From NCBI RefSeq assembly GCF_002154335.2, contig NZ_MTPX02000035.1:1-64000 (forward strand): DNA of 64,000 nt. The letters run 5' to 3'. The notes under the pieces were generated by a model. The model made no database searches, was not told where the DNA came from, and was given only the letters and a program-made list of their open reading frames with translations. Made by a program: the position numbers and the translations under genes. Positions within the stretch are counted from its first letter, which is position 1, and each line of letters opens with the position of its first letter. This DNA is from Actinomyces ruminis (GTDB lineage: Bacteria > Actinomycetota > Actinomycetes > Actinomycetales > Actinomycetaceae). Below are positions 36,380 through 44,971 of this stretch, piece after piece.

Positions 36380-37104
36380 GTGAGCAAAGAGACCGAGCGC
36401 GCCGAGCTCCACCGGACGATCTGGAAGGTCGCCAACGAGCTGCGTGGAAGCGTGGATGGCTGGGACTTCAAGGCCTACGTCCTGGGCTTCCTCTTCTACC
36501 GGTTCATCTCCGAGAACCTCGCCGAGTACATCAACGCCGGAGAGCATGAGGCCGGTGACCCGGACTTCGACTACGCCGTGCTGGGTGACGCGGAGGTACG
36601 CGACGCGCGTGACGGCATCATCAACGAGAAGGCTTCTTCATCGCCCCGTCGGAGCTGTTCGCCAATGTGCGCGAGCGGGCACCGCACGATGAGAATCTCA
36701 ACGAGACACTGTCCAGGATCTTCAAGAACATCGAGCTCTCGGCCTTCGGCACCGGGGCCGAGTCGGATTTGCGCGGCCTGTTCGACGACGTCGACGTCAA
36801 CTCCAACAAGCTCGGCTCAACGGTCGCCCAGCGCAACGAGAAGCTGGTGCGGATCATCAACGCAGTCGGGGACCTTGACCTGTCATACGGCGACTCGGCT
36901 ATCGACACCTTCGGGGACGCCTACGAGTACCTGATGACCATGTACGCCTCCTCGGCGGGCAAGAGCGGAGGCGAGTTCTTCACCCCGCAGGAGGTCAGCG
37001 AGGTGTTGGCGCGCATTGTCGTGGCAGGCAAGATGATCCGGCTTTTTGAAGGTTTCCAGTCTGGCTTGATGCAAAATGGCGGTTCATGCGAGCTGGCTGC
37101 GTGA
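36380..37104 (+). pseudogene. hsdM: Type I restriction HsdM, truncated, with one frame break
   Basis: GTG 36380 begins the N-terminal domain of HsdM (SKETERAELHRTIWKVANELRG, VDGWDFKAYVLGFLFYRFISENLAEYI). A lost base near 36631 separates this from [13 protein letters not shown]; the helical domain continues to [20 protein letters not shown] and [20 protein letters not shown]. There the family sequence ends, just before the SAM-binding motif, and is replaced by [18 protein letters not shown] and a stop at 37104. The catalytic NPPY motif is therefore missing, and no hsdS or hsdR is nearby. Confidence 0.8.
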
Positions 37105-37144
37105 GCGGTTAACTGCAAGCGTGCATGACTCAGAAGGGCTATAA

Positions 37145-37771
37145 ATGATCGATTGGGGAAACTTGATCACGGGGTTCGGATTTAGGTTTCGTAGTCTCGT
37201 GAAGCTGGCGACGTCAGGCTACCTCCTGGCTGCCGTCTTGCCGCGCTTCGGGTTCGGAGAGTCAGGACTTACGAATCTCGCTAATGTCGCGCACCGCATG
37301 CGGCTACTGGCGCTGGGAGATTGGATTGAGAATGCTTATCAATTGCTCGGGTCGGGCAGTCCCAATGGTGCGCTGGTGATCGTGCTTGGAATATGGCTTG
37401 CCTTGATATGCATGGCCCTTTTGGGGGAGTACAAAGAGGGAGTGTCGTCGAATCTTATGCCGAATGCTGCCATTGCGGCAGCTTGTATCTGGGCCTTGTG
37501 GGTGGATCTTGTCTCCCCGGGAACAATCGTGAATCTGGCGATGGTGGCGATCGTGGTGACGCTCATTGTGATTGCTTGGACGGTTGATCATTTTCGGAGC
37601 GCCGAAGGGTTTACTGTTGCTTTCATTGCGCTCATTGGGATCGTGGTCTCGTTCGTCTATGTGGTGATCGCGCCTCCGCTGTGGTTGGCTGGATCCGACA
37701 ATGTCAATCAAGTAGACGCTTTCGAGCGTGGTTTCAACGCTGGCCGTTCGGTTTCAGTTAGAGATGACTGA
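37145..37771 (+). CDS. Membrane protein of unknown function
   Basis: A 208-residue protein from ATG 37145 with about five hydrophobic helices (GYLLAAVLPRFGF, ALVIVLGIWLALICMALLG, AAIAAACIWALWVDL, AMVAIVVTLIVIAW, FIALIGIVVSFVYVVIAPP). Its base composition is lower in G+C than the neighbours, so it was probably acquired. I do not recognise it. Confidence 0.65.
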   Translation: MIDWGNLITGFGFRFRSLVKLATSGYLLAAVLPRFGFGESGLTNLANVAHRMRLLALGDWIENAYQLLGSGSPNGALVIVLGIWLALICMALLGEYKEGVSSNLMPNAAIAAACIWALWVDLVSPGTIVNLAMVAIVVTLIVIAWTVDHFRSAEGFTVAFIALIGIVVSFVYVVIAPPLWLAGSDNVNQVDAFERGFNAGRSVSVRDD

Positions 37772-38151
37772 ACCGTCGCGAAACTGAAGGTGGTGGTCGC
37801 GTCGGTGCCGGCTTTGGCGTGGTCGATCAGCGTGTGCCGGGCCTGATTTGTGTCAGTTTAGTGCCCCGCGGTGTTCAGGTCGTTGAGGATTTGCCGTGCG
37901 GTCTTTGGCAATGTGTGTACGCGAGGTGCTCCAGCAAATCGCGTTACTCTGGCCCCTCCGGAAGGGCACCCGTTTGCTGCTCTACGCAGGGTTGTTGACC
38001 TCAGCGTCATCTGCTGGTCGCGCAGGCCTGGGGGATCGCGCAGAATATGAAGCGGACCTGCACTCGTTCCGAGACGTGAAGCCGGGACCGAAGGAGACCG
38101 CGGGCGTTAACGTATCTGCTGACGCGTATCTCAAGGGCGAGGAGGCAACCA
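37772..38151. other. Gap without a clear gene
   Basis: On the minus strand 37857-37918 encodes LPKTARQILNDLNTAGH and a stop, which would suit the very end of a transposase, but this is too short to be sure. The ribosome site for the next gene (GAGGAGG) is at 38139-38145. Confidence 0.35.
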
Positions 38152-39870
38152 GTGGACACGAGTGGTGCCGAGGGATCATCGCAGGCTTCGCAGGAGTTGA
38201 GCGAACCGCATGTGCAGGCGGCCGAGGCAGTGACGCCGACCTCGGCGTCGTCGGATACTGGAGCGGAAGCGTCGGCGCCGGATGCTGCCGCCGAACTGAC
38301 GCTGTTGGAGGCCGCCCCCGGCGTCGCCGTCCTACTCGCCGAAACGGTACCGGACGGCTGGGAGATCGAACCCTTCGGCCTGGGGGAGCGGACCAACGCC
38401 GAGATCACCGACGCCGTCAGCAACGCCGTCGGCGCCCTCAATCTCGTTGCACAGGGAGCGCAGGGGCTCGTATCCGTGCAGGGGCTGGTCCGACTCGCAC
38501 CGGAGACAATGCAGAACCTGCGCACCATGAAAACTATCGTCAAGGACGGTTACAACCTCGGTGTCCTGACCCGAGGCGGTAAGTTCGCCGCCCAAGTGCG
38601 CTGGGTCCCCGCCACTGGAGTTCAGGCCGCCACGGTGGCCGCGAGTGCCGGTCCGGCCTTCGCCCTGATGGCCGTCAGTGCGCAGTTGAGTTCGCTGTCC
38701 AAACGGGTTGACCAGAATCTAGAGCTGACTCGCGATGTCCTCCAGACCCTGCTGCAGGACCACTGGAACAATCTCAGCGGCATGTATGACGCCGTCGTCG
38801 GCGCCATTGATGAGGCGCGCGCGATCGGGGCTGTCACGCCGCGGATATTCGGCCGGGTTGCGCACCTTGAGGCCGAGCTTCGCGCCGAGTACAAGCACTT
38901 CGACGGCCGTCTTCAACGTCATCTCAAGGCGCTGGGCGGGAGCGCGGCCGAGCGGCGTGACTATTTGCGGGATCATGCCCAGGAGGTCGCCGCCGACGTC
39001 CAGGGGCTCGTCATGTCCGCCAACGCCCACTACGGATACCAGTTGCTCGGAGCGGCCGAGGTCGCTGCAGACAGCCAGCGCAGCGAGCAGGATGATCAGC
39101 TGTTGCGGCACCGAGCCGAACGGATACCGGTCGAGCGGGCCGAAACCATGGCAAGGATCGCCCAGGTGCTCGGTCGGCTCGACGCATACTGCCATCTGAC
39201 GGCGCTACTGGAAGGGCGCGGCGTCGACCTCGGGCGTGCCGGTGTCAGGATCGGTGACTTGGCGGGGCAGGTCTCCGGGCGCGTCCCGGCGCTGCGCCGG
39301 GCGCAGCGGGGCGCTACCACTGAGCAGATCGTCGCGGCCATGACCCAGTACGTGGCGGAACTGTGCGTCGGCGCCTACGCGGCTCCCGCGCCACTGGAGC
39401 CGAGCCTCGAAGTGGTTGAGGATGGTGACGTTGCGGCGCACGTGCTCGACATTCTCAGGTGGGTGCTGCCCAAAGGTGAGCCCTTGGCGGTCCTAGCCGA
39501 ATTCAGCCGCGCCTGGGCGGGAGACAGCAACCTTAAGGGCGGATACCTGGGGGTGACGCCCACACGGTTTTTCCTCGCCTCACGCGGCGCGCTTACCAAG
39601 GACGGGCTGATCGAATACGACTTCCCGCTGGTGGACGTGCGCTATGTGCGGTATCGGCCGAGCGAGGTCGGGGTACGCCTAGACATCATCACGAAGGATG
39701 AGAACCTCGTAGCGCACTTCGCCGACTGGGCGGCCGCGGGCGAGCCCGGCGAGCGGCTGCGGCGCGTCGCGGATGTGCTGATGACGGCCGCGAACCTGCC
39801 CGAGCAGGAGCGGCGCTCCGATCCGCTGCTGGAGGTCGCCGCCGCTCACCGTGCACCGTCGTTTGGATGA
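38152..39870 (+). CDS. PH-like-domain protein of unknown function, 3' end fused to helicase debris
   Basis: A 572-residue protein starts at GTG 38152. It has a Ser/Ala/Glu-rich N-terminus (about 1-50), a helical middle with a hydrophobic stretch (AATVAASAGPAFALMAVSAQL, in about 165-190) and a long helical region (about 195-380). A C-terminal domain reads GYLGVTPTRFFLASRGAL, EYDFPLVDVRYVRYRPS, resembling a bacterial pleckstrin-homology-like fold. The final five or six codons come from the start of the decayed helicase copy, so the true end may be lost. Function unknown; its place in a defence-like region is only suggestive. Confidence 0.65.
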   Translation: MDTSGAEGSSQASQELSEPHVQAAEAVTPTSASSDTGAEASAPDAAAELTLLEAAPGVAVLLAETVPDGWEIEPFGLGERTNAEITDAVSNAVGALNLVAQGAQGLVSVQGLVRLAPETMQNLRTMKTIVKDGYNLGVLTRGGKFAAQVRWVPATGVQAATVAASAGPAFALMAVSAQLSSLSKRVDQNLELTRDVLQTLLQDHWNNLSGMYDAVVGAIDEARAIGAVTPRIFGRVAHLEAELRAEYKHFDGRLQRHLKALGGSAAERRDYLRDHAQEVAADVQGLVMSANAHYGYQLLGAAEVAADSQRSEQDDQLLRHRAERIPVERAETMARIAQVLGRLDAYCHLTALLEGRGVDLGRAGVRIGDLAGQVSGRVPALRRAQRGATTEQIVAAMTQYVAELCVGAYAAPAPLEPSLEVVEDGDVAAHVLDILRWVLPKGEPLAVLAEFSRAWAGDSNLKGGYLGVTPTRFFLASRGALTKDGLIEYDFPLVDVRYVRYRPSEVGVRLDIITKDENLVAHFADWAAAGEPGERLRRVADVLMTAANLPEQERRSDPLLEVAAAHRAPSFG

Positions 39871-40180
39871 TCCCGAGCGTCCGGACCTGTTCGATGGACC
39901 GTGAGGTCCGTGGATCTCTTTCAGCCGCTGGTTCGACGTGCCCGCCACGCAGCGGGGGACTCATCTGCAAGAACAGCAGATCGACTGCCTTGGTGCGCAG
40001 CTCGATGCGCTCATCGACTGGGGCGTTGATCTCGGGCGGGTTATTGCGATCCCCCGTTTCCGTGAGGTGGCCGACCGGCTCAGGAGTCTTGCGGCGCAGC
40101 GGGGAATCCTGTCGGGCGGAACGATCCACACCGCGCAGGGGCGGGAGGCCGATGCGGTACCCCTGAGTCGGCGACCTCGG
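39851..40180 (+). pseudogene. Decayed copy of the SF1 helicase C-terminal region
   Basis: The frame VHRRLDDPERPDLFDGP, stop, then WFDVPATQRGTHLQEQQIDC and REVADRLRSLAAQRGILSGG, TIHTAQGREADAV follows residues about 905-1005 of the intact helicase gene (20108-23347) with high similarity in both protein and DNA. It has an in-frame TGA at about 39902 and ends abruptly after QGREADAV. It is a paralogous remnant, not an assembly repeat, because the two copies differ at many sites. It overlaps the last codons of the PH-like gene. Confidence 0.85.
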
Positions 40181-40577
40181 CGGCGCCACCGAGTCGCAGC
40201 CGGGCGCAGAGCCGTACATGTGAGCGAGGTGGCCTGATACACCATCCGGGGATGGGACCCCGGCGATCGTGGGACTGCGTGAACGAGAGCGCCTCATCGG
40301 TTTAAGGAGATGCTGCCCCGATCTTCAACGGCAGGGGTCTCCCGTTCGGTAATGCTTTCGCAATCGCGTGTTCGCAGCCTGGTGCAGGCTACTGCTGAGG
40401 GCCGTACCCCGTCGGTGACGCGCTCGCTTATTGGGGCGATTTGCGCATGCGCCTTGAAGCACCTGGTGCGCGCGCCGAAGTTGGAAATCCTTTTTGTGAG
40501 TCTCTTTTGGCATGCAGCGGGCGACATGGGGAGGTCTCACCATTTCGGAGACGGGTCCGCGTCCGTAGCCTACTGGC
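40181..40577. other. Gap without a supported gene
   Basis: No ORF here has convincing coding character. The stretch ends with the upstream region of the first lipoprotein gene. Confidence 0.4.
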
Positions 40578-41780
40578 ATGGAAAGCGGCGCATCGCGATT
40601 TCATCCTCTACAGGTGTTGTGGGTCGGCACGGTACTCGGGGTGATAGCAGCGTTGTTATTCGCCGGTGCCGCCGGTTGCACGGGCGGCCCTTCGACCCCT
40701 ACTCCCTCCACGACGACGGAAGCGCCGTCGCCGCAGCGCAGCGCGTTCGAGAAGGAGATTGAGAACTACCTGGGTGCTCGCGGTGACGTTGTGTCGGTGA
40801 GTAGAAGCGCCGATGAGGAGAACCTGGAGCTTATGACGGTCGAGATGGCCGAAGACACCGCAGCAGAGCCGGTGGCGGAAATGGTGAGTGAGCTGCGGAC
40901 CGCGGTGGAGGACAGCGCGGCAGCGTACAAGCAGGAGGAGTGCACTGACGTCCGCTGTCCTTACGAGCTTGTACTGCGGTGGACCTTGAAGGGGACGCAA
41001 ATCGTGTTCCGTGCGAGCGCGATCGAGTTCGAGCCGGACGACGGCATTCACGATTACCAAGGCGTGGGGGATCCTGCTACCGCACTTGCCGTGGTGGATC
41101 GTCTTGCCGGGCAGATGTCGGAAGCGACTGTAACCGGCCAGCAGGTCAGGATCACGCGAGAAGTGGATGCCGGGGAGGCGATTCCAGTGGAGGTGCCCGA
41201 AGCGAAGCCCGACGGGATGGGGAAGGTCTCCTACGCAGAGGAGTTCGTATCCGGCTGTGCGGAAGTGTCGCTCCTGTACGGGGAGGGCCCCGTAAACCTA
41301 GGTGCGTTCGCGACTGCAGTTGCTGCAGCCAGGGATCTTGGCTGGGAATATCTCGACGTATACTCGAATGCTGGGAAGATGACCTACAGGCTAAGATTCG
41401 GCGACCCAACCGCCCGCATACCATGGGAGTTGAAAACACGGGCTGGCGGTGGCCCTTCAGACCCCTACTATTTGGGCCGCGCCGTAAATGGGATAGTTCC
41501 CGTTCTACGAGTCCTTGACGACTGTTCATCGACGGACGAAGTGCATTTCTTATCTCATCCTAAGACATCCGATTTCAGCTACTCCTACACATGTGCAAGC
41601 GGGCGACTCGACGTGGAGGAGGATGCGCCAGGAAATACCGACAAGGATAGGGAGAACGCCGAGGTGCTACTGAGTTGGGCGCGCCTGAGACTGAAGGAGG
41701 TCAAGGATGATGCTTGCCCTCACCTTCCCGCGACATGTGCCTTGCCGCGGAGCCGTGGGAGAGCTTCGGTCAAGGAATAG
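40578..41780 (+). CDS. Lipoprotein, paralogue 1
   Basis: A 400-residue protein from ATG 40578 with a signal peptide (VLWVGTVLGVIAALLFAGAAGC) whose lipobox ends in AAGC, then a Thr/Pro/Ser linker. The body contains ENYLGARGDVVSVS, LVLRWTLKGTQIVFRAS and VLRVLDDCSS, which recur in the next gene. The C-terminus (about 370-400) is read from the DNA of the next gene's start in another frame, so the stop may originally have been earlier. Family and ligand are unknown. Confidence 0.75.
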   Translation: MESGASRFHPLQVLWVGTVLGVIAALLFAGAAGCTGGPSTPTPSTTTEAPSPQRSAFEKEIENYLGARGDVVSVSRSADEENLELMTVEMAEDTAAEPVAEMVSELRTAVEDSAAAYKQEECTDVRCPYELVLRWTLKGTQIVFRASAIEFEPDDGIHDYQGVGDPATALAVVDRLAGQMSEATVTGQQVRITREVDAGEAIPVEVPEAKPDGMGKVSYAEEFVSGCAEVSLLYGEGPVNLGAFATAVAAARDLGWEYLDVYSNAGKMTYRLRFGDPTARIPWELKTRAGGGPSDPYYLGRAVNGIVPVLRVLDDCSSTDEVHFLSHPKTSDFSYSYTCASGRLDVEEDAPGNTDKDRENAEVLLSWARLRLKEVKDDACPHLPATCALPRSRGRASVKE

Positions 41781-42834
41781 ATTGATACGTCACGCGCTGC
41801 TGCTCTGTGTACTTGCCACCGTTCCCCTGTTGGTGATCGGTTGCAGCCCAGACGGGTCCGGTTCCCGTCCTACCCCCACCGCGTCCATCACTGCTACAGC
41901 AACGCCTTCCTCCGACAACTGCTCGGCGGACTGTGCGCCTTCCAACCCTCCCGCCGGAACCATGGTGGCCGCCGCGCCCGATAGCGATAAGGTCGTCGAC
42001 GTGATACAGGCATTCCTCGGCGCTCGCGACGAGGTCGCCGAGGTGACGGTGGCAGCCTCATGCAATGGCTGTGTAGAAGTGGCGCTCAAGGAGGACACAT
42101 CCGCAGATGATGCGGGCGTACTGTTCTCACAGATGCGAGACGCGGTCAAAGAGCAGGCCGGCCCCGTCCTTCTCGACGGCGTCGACTATGTACACGCCAC
42201 GTGGACGCTGTCGGGCACTGAAATCTTGATCTATCCCATGGCCTCCTCAACCTTCGACTACCTCGGAGTGTCGTACGAGGACACGGTAGAGGCTCAGTTC
42301 CTGGAGGTGATATCAAGGATCGCAGGAACGATGGACCGGATCGAAATACACCAAAACACCTCCTTCCTGATCACTCGAGCCGATCCTGGCCCCGGGAGAC
42401 TCCCAGAAGGGCTGGCGACACAGACCCCGGAGGGCGTAAGGGTCGCCGAGGGGAGCAACTACACCGAGCACTTCTTGCGGGGAGACACGGAAGTGTGGAT
42501 TTACTACGACAGTGAGGCCGTACTTGATACGGACTGGTTTGGACGATTGGTTGACGCAGCCTCTGAGTCGGGTGCATGGGACCAATTAGTCGTATACCTA
42601 CATGCCGATGGACGTGAAATACACTTTTCGCAGCCGAAGATAGAAGAGGTGTCATCTGATTCGGTCGTCTCTGTCCTGCGCGCTCTGGACAACTGCGCTC
42701 CGAACGACAGCGTACGAGGCCTCAGTTATGCGTATGTATGTGAAGCCGACGGTGGGACACTGACAGTGGGGCCGGATGTGCCTGCCGGCGATCGCAGTGC
42801 TGCGACGGATCTGCTTGAGCAGGCACGCAACTGA
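41707..42834 (+). CDS. Lipoprotein, paralogue 2
   Basis: A 375-residue protein from ATG 41707 with AAGGAGG upstream. The signal (HALLLCVLATVPLLVIGC) ends in a lipobox (VIGC), followed by a Thr/Ser/Pro linker and the same body pattern as the first paralogue: IQAFLGARDEVAEVTVAAS, DYVHATWTLSGTEILI, VVSVLRALDNCAPNDSV. Both start with the same layout and probably arose by tandem duplication. It overlaps the end of the first gene by 74 bp in a different frame. Confidence 0.75.
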   Translation: MMLALTFPRHVPCRGAVGELRSRNRLIRHALLLCVLATVPLLVIGCSPDGSGSRPTPTASITATATPSSDNCSADCAPSNPPAGTMVAAAPDSDKVVDVIQAFLGARDEVAEVTVAASCNGCVEVALKEDTSADDAGVLFSQMRDAVKEQAGPVLLDGVDYVHATWTLSGTEILIYPMASSTFDYLGVSYEDTVEAQFLEVISRIAGTMDRIEIHQNTSFLITRADPGPGRLPEGLATQTPEGVRVAEGSNYTEHFLRGDTEVWIYYDSEAVLDTDWFGRLVDAASESGAWDQLVVYLHADGREIHFSQPKIEEVSSDSVVSVLRALDNCAPNDSVRGLSYAYVCEADGGTLTVGPDVPAGDRSAATDLLEQARN

Positions 42835-43078
42835 GTACCGCGATCGTTATTCGGATCGAGTCCGTGATGTTCGGGCCCTGCGTCGAGGCTTGAGTCGCCT
42901 CGGGTCAGCGTGTCAACGGTTTTAGGTCTTTGACAACGTGCTCTGTGCGTGGGGCGAAGATGTCGATAAGCTGCCCGTCGGTGAAGGCGTCCCCCTGCCG
43001 GGAGGAGTGCGGTGGCGGGGCATGGCTCAGTATCCATCGGTGTGTGATGCCCGATGGCGAGCCTCTACTCGCCCGCAG

Positions 43079-44098
43079 TCACCCGCGGCCCAGTAGCGAC
43101 GCGCCGATGAGGGAGACGTCGTCGCCGAGCTGCGCCGGCACGACGGTGCACGCGGTGGAGGACGGGGTCAGGGCCGAGGTCCGGATGGCCCGGGACGCGG
43201 CCTCCAGCCACTCCTCGTGGTGGGCTGCCACGGACCCGCCGACGACGATCAACCGCGGATTGAACACGTTGACGAGGTCGACGCAGGCCGAACACAGGGC
43301 GCGACGTGCATCGTCGAGGGCGCGGAGCGCGGCTCGGTCGCCGAGCCCCGCGAAGCGGTCGACCTGTGCCCCCGTGACCTCTCCGCCCGCACGGATGTAC
43401 TCCCGCAGCGGCCCATCGGCCGGTGAATCCTCCGCGTCTGCGGCGAACTCGACGGCGCGCCGGGCGAGCGCGGGCCCGGAGGCGTAGGCCTCCAAGCAAC
43501 CCGCGCGGCCGCATCCGCAGCGCGGTCCCGCTGGATCCAAGCTCATGTGCCCGATTTCTCCCGCAGTTCCGGTGCACCCGTACAAGAGCCGGCCGTCGAT
43601 CATGACGGCTCCTCCGACCCCGGTGGACAGGGTGAGGTAGATGAAGTCCGCGACCTGTCGGGCCGCCCCATGCGCGTGTTCGGCGAGCGCGGCGGCATTG
43701 GTGTCCTTCTCGACCACGACGGGAAGCCCGGTTGCCTCACGCAGGCGCGCGCCGAGTTCCAGCCCGGCGAAGTTCGCGTCCGTGTTCGGCGGCGTGAACA
43801 GGGTGCCGGTGCGTGGGTCGACCGGTCCGGTGACGCTGACGCCGATGCGGCCTACGGGGGCGTCTTTGGCCAGGGCGTCCGCCTCCTTGAGGGTGGCCAC
43901 GCACGCGTCGACGACGGACGCGGGGTCGGCCCCTCCGGGTGTCTCACGCCGTGCCCGCGCAAGGATCTCTCCCTCGGGGCTCATCCGCGCGCCGCGGATC
44001 CAGGTGCCGCCGATGTCGAGGACGCCGACGTCCCCGACATCTCGGTGATCGATGGTTGTGGACTGCTGGCCGTTGACAAGCGGGACGGTGCTGCTCAT
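43079..44098 (-). CDS. ROK-family sugar kinase
   Basis: A 339-residue ROK protein with the ATP-binding loop DIGGTWIRG (about residue 27), the sugar-binding GTAGEIGHM, the zinc motif CGCGRAGCLEAYASG (about residue 193) and DLVNVFNPRLIVVGG. It has no N-terminal helix-turn-helix, so it is an enzyme rather than a NagC-type repressor. It is divergent from the GntR gene, with a palindromic site between. The substrate is presumably the monosaccharide released by the glycoside locus. Confidence 0.85.
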   Translation of the reverse strand: MSSTVPLVNGQQSTTIDHRDVGDVGVLDIGGTWIRGARMSPEGEILARARRETPGGADPASVVDACVATLKEADALAKDAPVGRIGVSVTGPVDPRTGTLFTPPNTDANFAGLELGARLREATGLPVVVEKDTNAAALAEHAHGAARQVADFIYLTLSTGVGGAVMIDGRLLYGCTGTAGEIGHMSLDPAGPRCGCGRAGCLEAYASGPALARRAVEFAADAEDSPADGPLREYIRAGGEVTGAQVDRFAGLGDRAALRALDDARRALCSACVDLVNVFNPRLIVVGGSVAAHHEEWLEAASRAIRTSALTPSSTACTVVPAQLGDDVSLIGASLLGRG

Positions 44099-44102
44099 AC
44101 TT

Positions 44103-44120
44103 GATTATAACATTATAATC
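44103..44120. promoter_or_regulatory. Palindromic operator between ROK and GntR genes
   Basis: GATTATAA (44103-44110), two bases, then TTATAATC (44113-44120) is a perfect palindrome, five bases upstream of the ROK start codon. It stands out in G+C-rich DNA and is a natural site for the GntR-type regulator encoded next to it. Both the promoter and the operator probably overlap here. Confidence 0.75.
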
Positions 44121-44147
44121 TTTCGATCAGTGAGGAGGTGCCGTCCT

Positions 44148-44937
44148 TTGACGAAGGCAAACCCCGACGCGAAGGCAGCACAGGAGTGGAGCCGCATCGG
44201 CGGACCACTGGCACGGGGAACAGCGCCCCTCTACCACCAGGTCTACCGCGCGCTGCGCACCCGGCTGGAATCCGGAGACCTCTCCGCCGGGGACCGGCTC
44301 CCGACAGAGAAGGAACTCGCGAGCGCCTTCGACTGCTCCCTGGTGACCGTCAGGCGCGCCCTGGACGAACTGGTCCGCGAGGGCGCGATCACCAGGACCC
44401 GCGGCAAGGGCACCTTCGTCTCCGCCCGGAGAATTGACCGGGAACTCAACCAGCTGACGTCGTTCACCGACGAGATGTCGCTCATGGGCCTGTCCCAGGA
44501 GACCAGGCTCCTGGGGGGAGAGATCACCGAGCCGTCGCCTCGACCGCGGACAGGCTCGGAATCGCCGAGGGTGCGCCCGTCTACGCCATCGAGCGGCTGC
44601 GCGTCGCCGACGACGAACCGCTCCTCATCGAGCACGTCTTCCTCCCCGCCCATCTCTTCCCGGGGCTGCTGTCGGTGGACCTCGGAAAGACCTCGCTCTA
44701 CTCCCATCTGTACGAGAAGTTCGGGGTCGAACTGGTGCGCGGGCATCAGACCATCGAGCCCGCCCTGCCCACCGCCCGGGAGGCCCGGCTCCTCGGCCAG
44801 GACCGCAGCCAACCCGTCCTGCTGCTGCGGCTCACCTCCTACTCGTCGGACGGGCAACCCATCGAATACTGCCGCACCGTGTCAAGGGCTCCCGCGCGCG
44901 GTACCACCTGGATGTCTCACGTCCGCGATCGCTGTAG
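44148..44937 (+). CDS. GntR/HutC-family regulator, two frame breaks
   Basis: The start is probably TTG 44148 behind GAGGAGG. The N-terminal winged helix (LYHQVYRALRTRLESGDLSAGDRLPTEKELASAFDCSLVTVRRALDELVREG) is typical of HutC-type GntR proteins, and the UTRA ligand-binding domain follows: LGIAEGAPVYAIERLRVADDEPLLIEHVFLPAHLF, then LTSYSSDGQPIEYCRTV. Two single-base losses, near 44532 (GAGCCGTC, expected GAGGCCGTC) and near 44882, separate the pieces. Its ligand is probably a sugar phosphate from the adjacent operon. It likely binds the operator at 44103. Confidence 0.8.
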
Positions 44938-44971
44938 CCCGATCCGAGACCGACTCGCAAAGGAGCGAACA

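Noticed and set aside
37857-37918. A transposase gene on the minus strand
   Set aside because: Only about 17 residues before the stop resemble a transposase tail, too few to call an insertion element.
40310-40762. A 150-aa ORF before the first lipoprotein
   Set aside because: It overlaps the lipoprotein start in another frame and has no coding bias or ribosome site.
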